From: VAZQ01 sp035693615
GTDB lineage: Bacteria; Pseudomonadota; Alphaproteobacteria; Rhizobiales; Xanthobacteraceae
Direction of reading: 5' to 3'
DNA: 64,000 nt
Assembly (NCBI GenBank): GCA_035693615.1
Contig: DASSGH010000157.1
Coordinates: 65,027 to 129,026, forward strand
In this document: in pieces, positions 16,774 to 25,979 of the stretch
Layout: every line of letters begins with the position of its first letter
How positions within the stretch are numbered: the first letter of the stretch is position 1
The notes under the pieces: generated by a model
Told to the model about the DNA's origin: nothing
What the model saw: only the letters and a program-made list of their open reading frames with translations
Databases searched by the model: none
Made by a program: the position numbers and the translations under genes

Positions 16774-19320
16774 TCAGAATTTCGTGCCGCCGCCGAAACG
16801 GAACTGTTGAACGCGGTCGTAGGGCTCTTTCGTGAGCGGGAATGCATAGTCGAACCGCAGCGGCCCGAACGGCGATTCCCAAATGAGCCCGATGCCGACT
16901 GAGCTACGGACGTGCATCGCATTATCAACTGGACACGGCGTCGCGTTCGCGATGCCCGGCCCATAGGTCGGGCAGAAATTCCCGGAGATGACTTCGCCGG
17001 TCGCCGGGAAGACCGTCGGGCCGGTATAATTCCATAGCGAGCCGGCATCGGCGAAAGCGGCGACCTTGATTCCCGCATCCTTGGGCAGGAAATAAAGCGG
17101 GGTCTGCAGCTCGAAACTGGCGCCCCAGTAGTAGGTGCCGCCGAGCGCATCTCCCAGAATACCGGTGAACGGATACTGCGTCAGGTCGCGTGGACCAATT
17201 CCCGCTGGCGCGAAGCCGCGCACCAAATTGGGTCCCATCTGGAAATGGTCCAGCATGCGCAGATCTCCGCCCATCCCTGCGACCTGCCCACCTTGCAGAT
17301 GCAAGAGGCCGACAATGTCGGGGAGAACCTCACGGTAGCTGTAGAGGTCGCCGGTGGTGCGGAAGAACCTTACGTCACCGCCGACGCCGGCGAAGTCCTG
17401 CCTGACCTCCGCCAGCAGGCCCGACGTGGGGTTCCTGTTGTTGTCAAGCGTGTTGTGCGTGAGCGTGTAACCGACGAGCGAGGTGAGAACCGGGCCGTTC
17501 GCCACGGCACTTTTTACCGCAAGCGAGGCCTCGCCGTCCACATAGCAGTTCGCGAGACCGCTAAATCCGAGCGGCGGGGTAAGAGCCGGCGTCGTGCCGA
17601 TCTTGTCCGGGGTTGGGAAGGTATTCACGAAATCCGGATTGATGTTGTTACAGTTCATCAATTGCGGGGTCAGCGTGATCTTCTGCTGATAAATCGAATA
17701 GCGCAGCTGCAGCGAGAGATCCTCGCGCAGCGCGAACCCGAGCCGGGTGCCGGCGCCGTACGTCTCCGTCTCGTACGACACATAGCTCGTTGGCAGCTGC
17801 TGCTTGTAGAATAGGTCGATGCCCATGGCCACGCGATAGCCGAGGAAGTAAGGATCCACATAGGAAACCGTCGCACCCTTGGTGTATTGGCCGTATTGCA
17901 CGCCGATCTTTCCATAGAGCCCGCGGCCGAGCAGGTTGCGTTCGGCAACGCTGACCTCGCCGATGAATCCGTCTGCTGTCGAATAACCGCCGGAAACCGA
18001 GAATTCGCCGGTCGCCTGTTCCTCGACATCGACATTGAGAACGACTCGGTCGGGAGCCGAGCCTGGGTCGGTCGATATCTTCACGGATTTGAAAAAGCTG
18101 AGGTTCTTCAGGCGCCGCTCGGCCCGATTGACGAGCGCGCGATTGTAGGCATCGCCTTCCGCCACGTCGAACTCGCGCCGGATCACGTAATCGCGGGTTC
18201 GGGTATTGCCGCGGATATTGATGCGTTCGATGTAGACGCGCTGTCCTTCCGACACCGTGAAGGTGAGATTGACGGTCCGGGTGGCCGCATCGCGCGTCGC
18301 GCTTGGGCGCACCGTCGCAAAGGCAAACCCCTGCCTCGAGGCTTCGATGGTCATGTCCTCGACCGTCTTTTCCACCGCCTCGGCATTGTAAACGTCGCCG
18401 GGATAGGCTCGCAGCTTCACCCGCAGCAACGCAGGGTCGAGCGCGCGAATCGTGGACTGCACGTCGACCGATCCGACGCGATACTGCTCGCCCTCTTCGA
18501 TGGTGAAGCTGATCACGAAACCCCTGCGGTCCGGATCGTATTCCGCAACCGCAGAAAGGATGCGCACGTCGATAAAGCCGTGCTTGAGATAGAATCGACG
18601 CAGTAACTCGCGATCGGCCTCGATCCGGTCCGGATCGTAAATGTCGCCGGTCTGCAGGAAGGCCAGCAGAGGTCCGGTCTCGGAGGTCTTGATCACGTCC
18701 TTGAGCCTGTAGGACGAATAGAAGCGATTGCCGATAAATTGGATGAGCTTGACCCCGGTCTTTGCGCCTTCAGCGATTTCGAAGACCAGATCGACGCGAT
18801 TGTTCGGGAGCTCGATGATCTTGGGTTCGACGGTCACGTCGAAACGGCCGCTGCGGCGATAGACCTCGACGATGCGCGCCGTGTCCGCCTGCACGACGGG
18901 ACGAGAGAGCGTCCCGCGCTCTTTGGACTGGATTTCGCTTTTCAGCTGTTCATCCTTGACCTTCTTGTTGCCCTCAAACGCGATGCGGTTGATCACCGGA
19001 TTTTCGACCACGGTGATGACCAAGCGTCCGCCTTGAATCGTCGGCCGGACGTCTTGGAACAGACCTGTGGAAATGAGGGCCTTCACGCCTTCGTCGATTT
19101 GGAAGGCGTCCAGTTGGCCGCCTGGTCCCGGCCGGAAATAGGAGCGGATGGTCTCGGCCTCGACCCGCTGATTACCTTGGACGATGATCGAGCCGACGGC
19201 GGGCCCCTGAGCATAGGCAAGCCGCGCCGTGAACGGCGCGACGCCAGCACTCAATAAGGTCCCCGCGAGGACAAGGCAGAAGATGCCTAGCCCCCGAACA
19301 AGCCAGCTACGAAGTTTCAT
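16774..19320 (-). CDS. bamA: Outer membrane protein assembly factor BamA
   Basis: BamA is the Omp85 core of the machine that folds beta-barrel proteins into the outer membrane. The 848-residue protein starts MKLRSWLVRGLGIFCLVLAG, a signal peptide ending near AYAQ. Five POTRA domains follow (the first near VGSIIVQGNQRVEAETI), then the 16-strand barrel ending in FGGGTKF, with the terminal phenylalanine recognised by BAM. An in-frame upstream start at 19413 is rejected because the signal peptide begins at 19320. It lies downstream of rseP and upstream of lpxD, as is usual. Confidence 0.97.
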   Translation of the reverse strand: MKLRSWLVRGLGIFCLVLAGTLLSAGVAPFTARLAYAQGPAVGSIIVQGNQRVEAETIRSYFRPGPGGQLDAFQIDEGVKALISTGLFQDVRPTIQGGRLVITVVENPVINRIAFEGNKKVKDEQLKSEIQSKERGTLSRPVVQADTARIVEVYRRSGRFDVTVEPKIIELPNNRVDLVFEIAEGAKTGVKLIQFIGNRFYSSYRLKDVIKTSETGPLLAFLQTGDIYDPDRIEADRELLRRFYLKHGFIDVRILSAVAEYDPDRRGFVISFTIEEGEQYRVGSVDVQSTIRALDPALLRVKLRAYPGDVYNAEAVEKTVEDMTIEASRQGFAFATVRPSATRDAATRTVNLTFTVSEGQRVYIERINIRGNTRTRDYVIRREFDVAEGDAYNRALVNRAERRLKNLSFFKSVKISTDPGSAPDRVVLNVDVEEQATGEFSVSGGYSTADGFIGEVSVAERNLLGRGLYGKIGVQYGQYTKGATVSYVDPYFLGYRVAMGIDLFYKQQLPTSYVSYETETYGAGTRLGFALREDLSLQLRYSIYQQKITLTPQLMNCNNINPDFVNTFPTPDKIGTTPALTPPLGFSGLANCYVDGEASLAVKSAVANGPVLTSLVGYTLTHNTLDNNRNPTSGLLAEVRQDFAGVGGDVRFFRTTGDLYSYREVLPDIVGLLHLQGGQVAGMGGDLRMLDHFQMGPNLVRGFAPAGIGPRDLTQYPFTGILGDALGGTYYWGASFELQTPLYFLPKDAGIKVAAFADAGSLWNYTGPTVFPATGEVISGNFCPTYGPGIANATPCPVDNAMHVRSSVGIGLIWESPFGPLRFDYAFPLTKEPYDRVQQFRFGGGTKF

Positions 19321-19504
19321 CCCCCACACGCCCTTTGTCGTTCCCCTCTGGCAACCGCAAACTCGGGTGCCGCACGAGAAAGGTCGTCCGTAACCCCCCG
19401 ACCGCCCGTGCACCAGCCTCTACGCCCGTACAGACTTTAGCTGTTGTGCAGCCAATACTCCCCCTGGCCCTTGCTCCCCTTACTCCCGAAAAGTTGCAGC
19501 CTCC

Positions 19505-20668
19505 CTACGACGCCGTCCATTGGGCGGCGAGGTGAAGGAGATCGTTATAGGTTGCAAAGATCATCAACATCACAACGATCGCGAGCCCTATGCGGAACCC
19601 CACCTCCTGGGCGCGCTCCGACAGCGGTCTGCCCCTGGCTGCTTCGATGCCGTAGAACAAGAGATGACCGCCATCGAGCAGTGGGACCGGGAACAGATTA
19701 AGCAAGCCGATCGAGACCGACAGCACCGCCGCGAGGCTAAACAAGGAGGGAAGGCCTTCCGTGGCCACTTGCCCGGAGACCTGAGCGATCCGAATCGGGC
19801 CTCCGAGCTGGTCCGCCGCCTCGCGACCCGAGATGACCCCGCCGATGTACGACAGCGTCCGCTCAACGACGAACCACGTTCTCTGTACCCCGAGCTCAAA
19901 CGCTTTGACGGGTCCGACCGGTCGGAAATGAGTATCCTCCGGCGAGGACGAGCGGGTAATGCCGAGGACACCGATGCGATGCACATTGCCGAATCGATCC
20001 TTGGATTCGCGCAGCGTCGGAGTGGCCTTGAGCGCGACCTTGAGGCCGCCGCGGTCAACCTCGAACTCCAGCGTCTCGCCCGCGCTGGTGCTCACGATCT
20101 GCTGCATGTCGGGGAAGCTCTCGATCGAGCGTCCGTTGATGGCCAACACCAGGTCGCCGGGCTTGAATCCGGCGGCTTCCGCCGCGCTGCCAGGCTGCAC
20201 CGCGTCGACCCGCGGCGACGTGCTCGGTTTGCCAAAGACCATGAAGAGGGCGGCGAAAATCGCGATGGCAAGTACGAAATTCGCCAGCGGGCCCGCTACC
20301 ACAATTGCTGCCCGCCGCGCGACCGGCTGATGCACGAAGCTGTGCCGGCGCTCTTCCTCCGTCATGGCCGCAAGTGCCACTGGATCGGGAACGCTCGCGG
20401 CGTTCTCGTCACCGAAGAATTTTACATATCCGCCGAGCGGAATAGCAGAGACTTTCCAGCGGGTGTCATGGCGGTCATTGAAGCCGAAAAGCTCCGGGCC
20501 GAAGCCAATCGAGAAAACCAACACCCTGACCCCGCATCTACGGGCGACGAGGAAATGGCCGAGCTCGTGGAAGAACACCACCAGCGTCAGGACGAATAGG
20601 AATGGCACGAGGTAGCCGACCACGCCGCCCCCGAGCGCGTTGATTCCAGACAGAAAATCGAAAGTCAT
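19505..20668 (-). CDS. rseP: Site-2 zinc metalloprotease RseP
   Basis: RseP cuts membrane-embedded anti-sigma factors and leftover signal peptides within the inner membrane. The 387-residue protein has the HELGH zinc motif at residues 34-38 in the first transmembrane helix. A PDZ domain follows (GFKPGDLVLAINGRSIESF), and the second active-site motif is LFPVPLLDGGHLLFY near the C-terminus. Only one PDZ domain is evident, as in many alphaproteobacteria, against two in E. coli. I placed the start at ATG 20668 (MTFDFLSGINALGGG). It lies 48 bases after dxr in the same direction. Confidence 0.95.
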   Translation of the reverse strand: MTFDFLSGINALGGGVVGYLVPFLFVLTLVVFFHELGHFLVARRCGVRVLVFSIGFGPELFGFNDRHDTRWKVSAIPLGGYVKFFGDENAASVPDPVALAAMTEEERRHSFVHQPVARRAAIVVAGPLANFVLAIAIFAALFMVFGKPSTSPRVDAVQPGSAAEAAGFKPGDLVLAINGRSIESFPDMQQIVSTSAGETLEFEVDRGGLKVALKATPTLRESKDRFGNVHRIGVLGITRSSSPEDTHFRPVGPVKAFELGVQRTWFVVERTLSYIGGVISGREAADQLGGPIRIAQVSGQVATEGLPSLFSLAAVLSVSIGLLNLFPVPLLDGGHLLFYGIEAARGRPLSERAQEVGFRIGLAIVVMLMIFATYNDLLHLAAQWTAS

Positions 20669-20716
20669 GAGTCCTTTTCCCCGCCCGTCCCGACCCAGTG
20701 GGGCGAACGCCAAGCT

Positions 20717-21940
20717 CTAGGGTGCCTTTGCGGCAATTTCGGGCAAAAGCGCGCGCGCCAACAATCTCGCATTATGGTCAATAGATAGTGCTTCGTCGAC
20801 GTTTTCGGGCTCCGCCGTCCAATTTTTGGCTACTGCGGCCTCCAACGTGGCCTCAACCAAGGCCGGTATGCCAGCAAAATTCAGCCGCCGCGCGAGAAAC
20901 TCGGCAACAGCTACCTCATTAGCGGCATTGAGGATGGTGGGCAGCGCCCCACCCGCCTCCAGCGCGCGCCGGGCCAGGGTCAAGGCGGGAAACCGTGCCA
21001 GATCTGGCTCCTCGAAGGTCAAGGTCGCTGCGCGTGCCAGGTCGAGCCGGGGCGCCGGACCTGCCATGCGCTCGGGCCAAGCGAGGCAGTACGCGATCGG
21101 GATACGCATGTCGGGGCTCCCCAACTGCGCGATAAGCGAGCCGTCGCAAAACTCAACCAAGCTGTGAATGATGGATTGGGGATGGACGAGGACGTCGATC
21201 TGCTCAGGCGCGAGCGCGAAGAGATGATGCGCCTCAATGAGTTCCAGGCCTTTGTTCATCAAGGTTGCGGAGTCAATCGTGATCTTCGCCCCCATCGACC
21301 AATTGGGGTGCTTGAGCGCCTGCTCCACGGTCGCCCTCTGCACCGCCTCGGCAGACGCGGTGCGGAATGGGCCGCCGGAGGCGGTGAGAATCACGCGCCG
21401 CACGTCCTCGCGCCGGCTTCCGCTCATGGCCTGAAAGAGCGCGTTATGCTCCGAATCGACAGGCAGCACGGTGGCGCCCGCCGCCGCCGCCCGGCGCATG
21501 AACAGCGCCCCCGCGCAGACCAGTGTTTCCTTGTTGGCGAGGGCGACGATCGCGCCGCGCTCGGCCGCTGCCAGCGTCGGTTTGAGCCCGGCGGCGCCGG
21601 TGATCGCGCCAATCACCCATTGCGCGGGGCGCTCGGCTGCTTCGAGCAAGCCGCTTTCTCCCGCCGCAGCCTTGATTCCCGTTCCGGAGAGCGCGCTCTT
21701 GAGCTCCCCATAGGCCGCCGGATCCCCGATCGCGGCGAAACGTGCGCCCAGTTCACGCGCGACGGCGGCAAGCGCGGCCGCGTTCTTGTTGGCGCTCACC
21801 GCCTCGACGCGAAACCGTTCGCGCTGGCGCTTGAGCAGATCGATTGTGCTCGCCCCGACCGAACCGGTGGCGCCAAGGAGCGTTACCGTGCGCTCCGCCG
21901 GCGCTCGATTGACCGCAGCGCGCAGGATATCTCTCTTCAT
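20717..21940 (-). CDS. dxr: 1-deoxy-D-xylulose 5-phosphate reductoisomerase
   Basis: Dxr (IspC) converts DXP to MEP, the committed step of the non-mevalonate isoprenoid pathway. It thus feeds the undecaprenyl synthase encoded two genes upstream. The 407-residue protein has the NADPH-binding VTLLGATGSVGASTIDLL at the N-terminus, ANKETLVCAG, the metal/substrate motif PVDSEHNALFQ and the flexible-loop region following TASGGPF. It follows cdsA by three bases in the same transcript. Confidence 0.96.
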   Translation of the reverse strand: MKRDILRAAVNRAPAERTVTLLGATGSVGASTIDLLKRQRERFRVEAVSANKNAAALAAVARELGARFAAIGDPAAYGELKSALSGTGIKAAAGESGLLEAAERPAQWVIGAITGAAGLKPTLAAAERGAIVALANKETLVCAGALFMRRAAAAGATVLPVDSEHNALFQAMSGSRREDVRRVILTASGGPFRTASAEAVQRATVEQALKHPNWSMGAKITIDSATLMNKGLELIEAHHLFALAPEQIDVLVHPQSIIHSLVEFCDGSLIAQLGSPDMRIPIAYCLAWPERMAGPAPRLDLARAATLTFEEPDLARFPALTLARRALEAGGALPTILNAANEVAVAEFLARRLNFAGIPALVEATLEAAVAKNWTAEPENVDEALSIDHNARLLARALLPEIAAKAP

Positions 21941-21943
21941 AAC

Positions 21944-22795
21944 TCACCATACCAATAGGCCGCGGCCCGGGGCTTCGAAGCCGCCGCGCGCCAGTCCGAT
22001 GATCGCCGCCACGACGCTGGCGGTCACGAAGCCGTCGAGACGGTCCATCAGCCCGCCGTGTCCGGGAATGAGATGACTCGAATCCTTGGCATTGAACCGG
22101 CGCTTGAGGAAGGATTCGAAGAGGTCTCCCGCCTGCGCCAAGGCCGATAATAGGATGGCCAGCATGGCAAGGGCGAAGAATGATGTCAGCGCCGCCATTT
22201 TCGCGACAACGATTGCGGCGACCCCCGAAGCGACCAGGCCGCCAATCGCGCCTGCCCAGGTCTTGTTCGGGCTGACCTGCGGCACGAGCTTAGGGCCGCC
22301 GAGGGCGCGCCCCACGAAATAGGCGGCGATATCCGTCGTCCACACGATGGCGAACAGAAATAGGATGGCAAGGAATCCCTGCTCGCCATCGCTGCGAAGG
22401 ACGATCGGCGCAATGGCGAGCGCGCCGGCGTAGGGGATTGCGCCCGCCACCCACATGCGCCGGTCGGCGAGCGTCAGCGAGGCCGCGCCGAGCGCTCCCA
22501 TGGCCACGACGATGAGCGCCGGAAGAACATGTCCGGTGGCGACGAGGATCACGCCAAGCGCGAGGGACGCACCGCCAGCCAGCAGCACCGAGACCTGCTC
22601 GTTTCGCGCGACCATTGAGCTCCATTCCCACAGTATGCCAATAGCGGCCGCACCCCAAAACACGGCGAAAGGCCAGCCGCCGAGATAGGCAGTTCCGATC
22701 GCGAGCGGCACGAGCACCAACGCCGAGCACATCCGCAGCGCCAGCTCACTGCCGCGAAGCAAGCTGACGCGCAATGGGTCGTCCGCCTCCGCCAC
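21944..22795 (-). CDS. cdsA: Phosphatidate cytidylyltransferase
   Basis: CdsA makes CDP-diacylglycerol, the precursor of all bacterial phospholipids, in the inner membrane. The 283-residue protein has about eight hydrophobic segments. Its C-terminal family signature runs from SPNKTWAGAIGG to KDSSHLIPGHGGLMDRLDG, the charged S-x(8)-K-R-x(4)-KD-x(5)-GHGG-x(2)-DR-x-D pattern that binds metal and CTP. It is three bases from uppS and three from dxr, so a single transcript is very likely. Confidence 0.96.
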   Translation of the reverse strand: MAEADDPLRVSLLRGSELALRMCSALVLVPLAIGTAYLGGWPFAVFWGAAAIGILWEWSSMVARNEQVSVLLAGGASLALGVILVATGHVLPALIVVAMGALGAASLTLADRRMWVAGAIPYAGALAIAPIVLRSDGEQGFLAILFLFAIVWTTDIAAYFVGRALGGPKLVPQVSPNKTWAGAIGGLVASGVAAIVVAKMAALTSFFALAMLAILLSALAQAGDLFESFLKRRFNAKDSSHLIPGHGGLMDRLDGFVTASVVAAIIGLARGGFEAPGRGLLVW

Positions 22796-22798
22796 GGA

Positions 22799-23557
22799 CT
22801 AGGATCCGGTCTGAGCGACGAGACCACCGAAGCGGCGTTCGCGCCGGCGATACTCGATGATCGCGTCCTCGAGTGCCGTGCGGTCGAAATCCGGCCAATA
22901 GGCCGGCACGAACACGAGCTCGCTATAGGCCGCTTGCCACAGGAGGAAATTGGAAAGCCGTTGCTCGCCGCTGGTGCGGATAATGAGATCGGGGTCCGGC
23001 ACGTCGGGCGCGTCGAGATAGCCCGCGAGCTTGTCGGCCGTCACCGCATTGAGCGCCAAATTCCCCGCCGCGACCTGAGCCGCCATGCGGCGGGCCGCCC
23101 GCGCAATCTCCTGCCGGGCCCCGTAATTGAAGGCAACGACCAAAACCAGCCTGCTGTTATCCTTGGTCAGCTCCTCGGCTTCGTCGAGCAGCCGCCGGAT
23201 GTCCGGATCGAGATCCTCTCGTTCGCCGATGACGCGCACGCGTACGCCGCGACGATGCAGATCGGCGAGATCGCGACGAATGAAGCGACGCAACAAGCCC
23301 ATCAGCTCGAGAATTTCTGCGGGCGGGCGCGACCAATTCTCGGCGCTGAAGGAAAAAATGGTGAGAAAGCCTATTCCGAGATCGCCGGCGGCACGCACAG
23401 TGCGGCGCAAAGCTTCGACCCCGCGTCGATGCCCTTCCCCGCGCGGCAGTCCGCGCGCGGCCGCCCAGCGTCCATTGCCGTCCATGATGATGGCAACGTG
23501 CCGTGGTACGGCGAAATCGCCGATCTCGGCAGGGCGCAGCGGCGCGCTTTTCGACAT
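22799..23557 (-). CDS. uppS: Undecaprenyl diphosphate synthase (cis-prenyltransferase)
   Basis: UppS adds eight isoprene units to farnesyl diphosphate to build the lipid carrier for peptidoglycan and LPS. The 252-residue protein shows HVAIIMDGNGRWA with the catalytic aspartate at residue 26, FSFSAENWSRP, and the C-terminal RTSGEQRLSNFLLWQAAYSE. A GTG at 23572 is also in frame. I prefer ATG 23557, which has TGAGG nine bases upstream. The frr stop lies 11 bases before this start. Confidence 0.95.
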   Translation of the reverse strand: MSKSAPLRPAEIGDFAVPRHVAIIMDGNGRWAAARGLPRGEGHRRGVEALRRTVRAAGDLGIGFLTIFSFSAENWSRPPAEILELMGLLRRFIRRDLADLHRRGVRVRVIGEREDLDPDIRRLLDEAEELTKDNSRLVLVVAFNYGARQEIARAARRMAAQVAAGNLALNAVTADKLAGYLDAPDVPDPDLIIRTSGEQRLSNFLLWQAAYSELVFVPAYWPDFDRTALEDAIIEYRRRERRFGGLVAQTGS

Positions 23558-23568
23558 CCGCTTGAACC

Positions 23569-24132
23569 TCACACCGTGAGGATTTCCTTTTCCTTGTTCG
23601 CCAACATCCGGTCGACCTCGGCGATGGCGTCATCCGTCGTTTTCTGCACCTGCTCGGACGAGCGCTTGCCGTCGTCTTCGCTGATCTTGTGATCCTTTTC
23701 GAGCCTCTTGAGCACGTCAAGCCCGTCGCGCCGGACGTGTCGCACGGCGACTCGCGCCGCCTCGGCGTATTTGTGCGCAACCTTGACCAGCTCCTTGCGC
23801 CGCTCCTCGTTGAGTTCAGGGATACGCAGTCGCAGCACCTGGCCTTCGGTCGAGGGACTGAGCCCGAGGTTGGAGCCGGCGATGGCCTTTTCCACCGCAT
23901 GGACCATCGACTTGTCCCACACCTGGACGGAAATGAGCCGAGGCTCGGGCACGCTCACGGTAGCGACCTGATTGAGCGGCATGTGAGTGCCATAGGCCTC
24001 GACCTGTACGGGTTCAAGCAGGCTCGCCGAGGCGCGGCCGGTGCGCAGTCCGCCCAGCTCCTGCTTGAGCAGCTGGATTGCACCCTGCATGCGGCGTTTG
24101 AGCTCGTTAATGTCGTGCGTGGCGTTTGCCAT
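23569..24132 (-). CDS. frr: Ribosome recycling factor
   Basis: RRF splits the post-termination ribosome together with EF-G. At 187 residues it has normal length, with the family features ELGGLRTGRASASLLEPV and the hinge and tip around YGTHMPLNQVATVSVPEPR. The C-terminal part is ERRKELVKVAHKYAEAARVAVR. An in-frame start at 24288 would add 52 residues overlapping pyrH and is rejected. The start used begins MANATHDINELKRRM. It follows pyrH by 49 bases. Confidence 0.97.
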   Translation of the reverse strand: MANATHDINELKRRMQGAIQLLKQELGGLRTGRASASLLEPVQVEAYGTHMPLNQVATVSVPEPRLISVQVWDKSMVHAVEKAIAGSNLGLSPSTEGQVLRLRIPELNEERRKELVKVAHKYAEAARVAVRHVRRDGLDVLKRLEKDHKISEDDGKRSSEQVQKTTDDAIAEVDRMLANKEKEILTV

Positions 24133-24181
24133 GGCGTCCCTCGAACATTGGTCGATCCGCCGCGTGTGCGCCGGCACCGGG

Positions 24182-24898
24182 TCAATTGCCGACGATGGTG
24201 GAGCGCCCTTCCCCGCGCAGCACCGCAGCGATCGCTCCTTTTTCGCGGATCGAAAACACGATGATAGGCATCCGGTTCTCCCGAGCAAGCGCGAAGGCGG
24301 TGCTATCCATTACTTTCAGATTGCGCTCGAGCGCCTCCTGGTGTGTCAGGCGATCGTAGCGCTCGGCACCGCTGTCCTGCTTCGGATCGGCGCTGTAGAC
24401 GCCGTTTACGTCGGTGGCCTTGAGCACGGCTTCCGCGCCGAGCTCCGCCGCGCGCAGCACGGCGGTGGTGTCGGTCGTGAAGAACGGATTGCCGGTTCCT
24501 CCCGCCAGCAGCACCACCCTTCCCTGCTCGATGTGGCGCAACGCGCGGCGCCGCTCGTATGTCTCGCAAACCTGCGGCATGCTCAACGCCGACATGGTGC
24601 GCGCCGGCAATCCCGCCCCTTCCATGGCGCTCTCGAGCGCGAGTGCATTCATCACGGTCGCGAGCATTCCCATCATGTCGCCGGTGACGCGGGGGGTTCC
24701 TTTCGCCGACACGTGCACGCCGCGAAAGATATTACCTCCGCCCACCACCACCGCCATCGCCACGCCGTGCGCTCGCGCGGCCAAGAGATCAGCCGCGATA
24801 CGCTCCAGCGTCGGCTGGTGGATGCCGAACCGGTCGGGCCCCATGAGCGCCTCGCCGGAGACTTTCACCACGACGCGCCGGTAGACGGGTTTAGTCAT
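24182..24898 (-). CDS. pyrH: Uridylate kinase
   Basis: PyrH phosphorylates UMP to UDP in pyrimidine synthesis and in bacteria is a hexamer regulated by GTP and UTP. The 238-residue protein has the amino-acid-kinase motifs VVKVSGEALMG, VVVGGGNIFRG, GTGNPFFTTDTTAVLRA and ATDVNGVYSADPK. It lies between tsf and frr, the near-universal bacterial order rpsB-tsf-pyrH-frr, which links nucleotide supply to translation genes. Confidence 0.97.
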   Translation of the reverse strand: MTKPVYRRVVVKVSGEALMGPDRFGIHQPTLERIAADLLAARAHGVAMAVVVGGGNIFRGVHVSAKGTPRVTGDMMGMLATVMNALALESAMEGAGLPARTMSALSMPQVCETYERRRALRHIEQGRVVLLAGGTGNPFFTTDTTAVLRAAELGAEAVLKATDVNGVYSADPKQDSGAERYDRLTHQEALERNLKVMDSTAFALARENRMPIIVFSIREKGAIAAVLRGEGRSTIVGN

Positions 24899-24958
24899 GG
24901 CAACTCCCGCGATTTACCGCCGGCAGACGGGCGGCGCGGTGATCGCTTCGCCTGACGT

Positions 24959-25882
24959 TCAGTTCGGTTTGAGGAGCGAAGCGACCTCACCGCCAAAATC
25001 GCTGCCTGGCCGGTCGATACCTTCGCCGAGCGCATAGCGCACAAAGCCCGTGACCTTGATCGGGGCGGCCGCCTTTCCCTCGCTCTCTTTGATAGCCTGC
25101 GAAACGCTCTTGTCCGGATCGTGGATGTAAGCTTGCTCGAGGAGGCAGACCTCTTTGTAGAAGGTCTTGAGGCCCGACTCGACGATCTTATCGATGACAT
25201 TCGCAGGCTTTCCCTGCGCCTTGTACTTGTCCGCAAGCACCTCTTTCTCGCGCCGGACCAGATCCGGGTCGAGACCCGAAGGATCGATCGCCTGCGGGTT
25301 GGAGGCGGCGACGTGCATCGCCAGCATGCGGCCGAGACGCTTGAGTTCATCGCTCCTGCTGCTCGACTCCAGCGCCACGATGACGCCGATCTTTCCAAGT
25401 CCTTGGTCAACGGAATTGTGGACGTAGCTGCCGATGATCCCTTCGCCAACCGACAACGACGACGCGCGCCGCAACGACATGTTCTCACCGATCTTGGCGA
25501 TGGTCTCGGCAATTCCTTCGGTCAAGGTGATGTCGCCGACTTTCGCCGCCTTGATCTTCTCCACGTCAGAGCCGACCGTTAGCGCAACATTGGCAATCAT
25601 CTTCACCAGGCCCTGAAACAAATCGTTGCGTGCGACGAAATCGGTTTCAGAATTGACCTCGACAACGACGCCTTTGGAGTCCTCCACGGCCACGCCGATC
25701 AGGCCTTCGGCCGCAATTCGGCCGGCCTTCTTGGCGGCCTTTGCGAGCCCGCGCTTGCGCAGCAAATCGACGGCCTGTTCCATCGCGCCGCCGGTTTCCT
25801 GGAGCGCCGCCTTGCAGTCCATCATGGGTGCGCCCGTGCGTTCGCGTAGCTCCTTGACCATTTGCGCCGTGATATTGGCCAT
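24959..25882 (-). CDS. tsf: Elongation factor Ts
   Basis: EF-Ts exchanges GDP for GTP on EF-Tu. The 307-residue protein starts MANITAQMVKELRERTGAPM, with the family signature TGAPMMDCKAALQE, then TDFVARN and the coiled-coil and dimerisation region. The longer in-frame start at 25951 is rejected because the UBA-like N-terminus begins at 25882. It follows rpsB by 97 bases and is very likely co-transcribed with it. Confidence 0.97.
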   Translation of the reverse strand: MANITAQMVKELRERTGAPMMDCKAALQETGGAMEQAVDLLRKRGLAKAAKKAGRIAAEGLIGVAVEDSKGVVVEVNSETDFVARNDLFQGLVKMIANVALTVGSDVEKIKAAKVGDITLTEGIAETIAKIGENMSLRRASSLSVGEGIIGSYVHNSVDQGLGKIGVIVALESSSRSDELKRLGRMLAMHVAASNPQAIDPSGLDPDLVRREKEVLADKYKAQGKPANVIDKIVESGLKTFYKEVCLLEQAYIHDPDKSVSQAIKESEGKAAAPIKVTGFVRYALGEGIDRPGSDFGGEVASLLKPN

Positions 25883-25979
25883 GCCTACGATTCCTCTGTG
25901 CTGTGCCAGCCCGTCACCACAAGGGGCGCGGCGAGGCGCGCGAGGGCACAACGCCGCTGCCTTCCCAAATCCGAGCGCG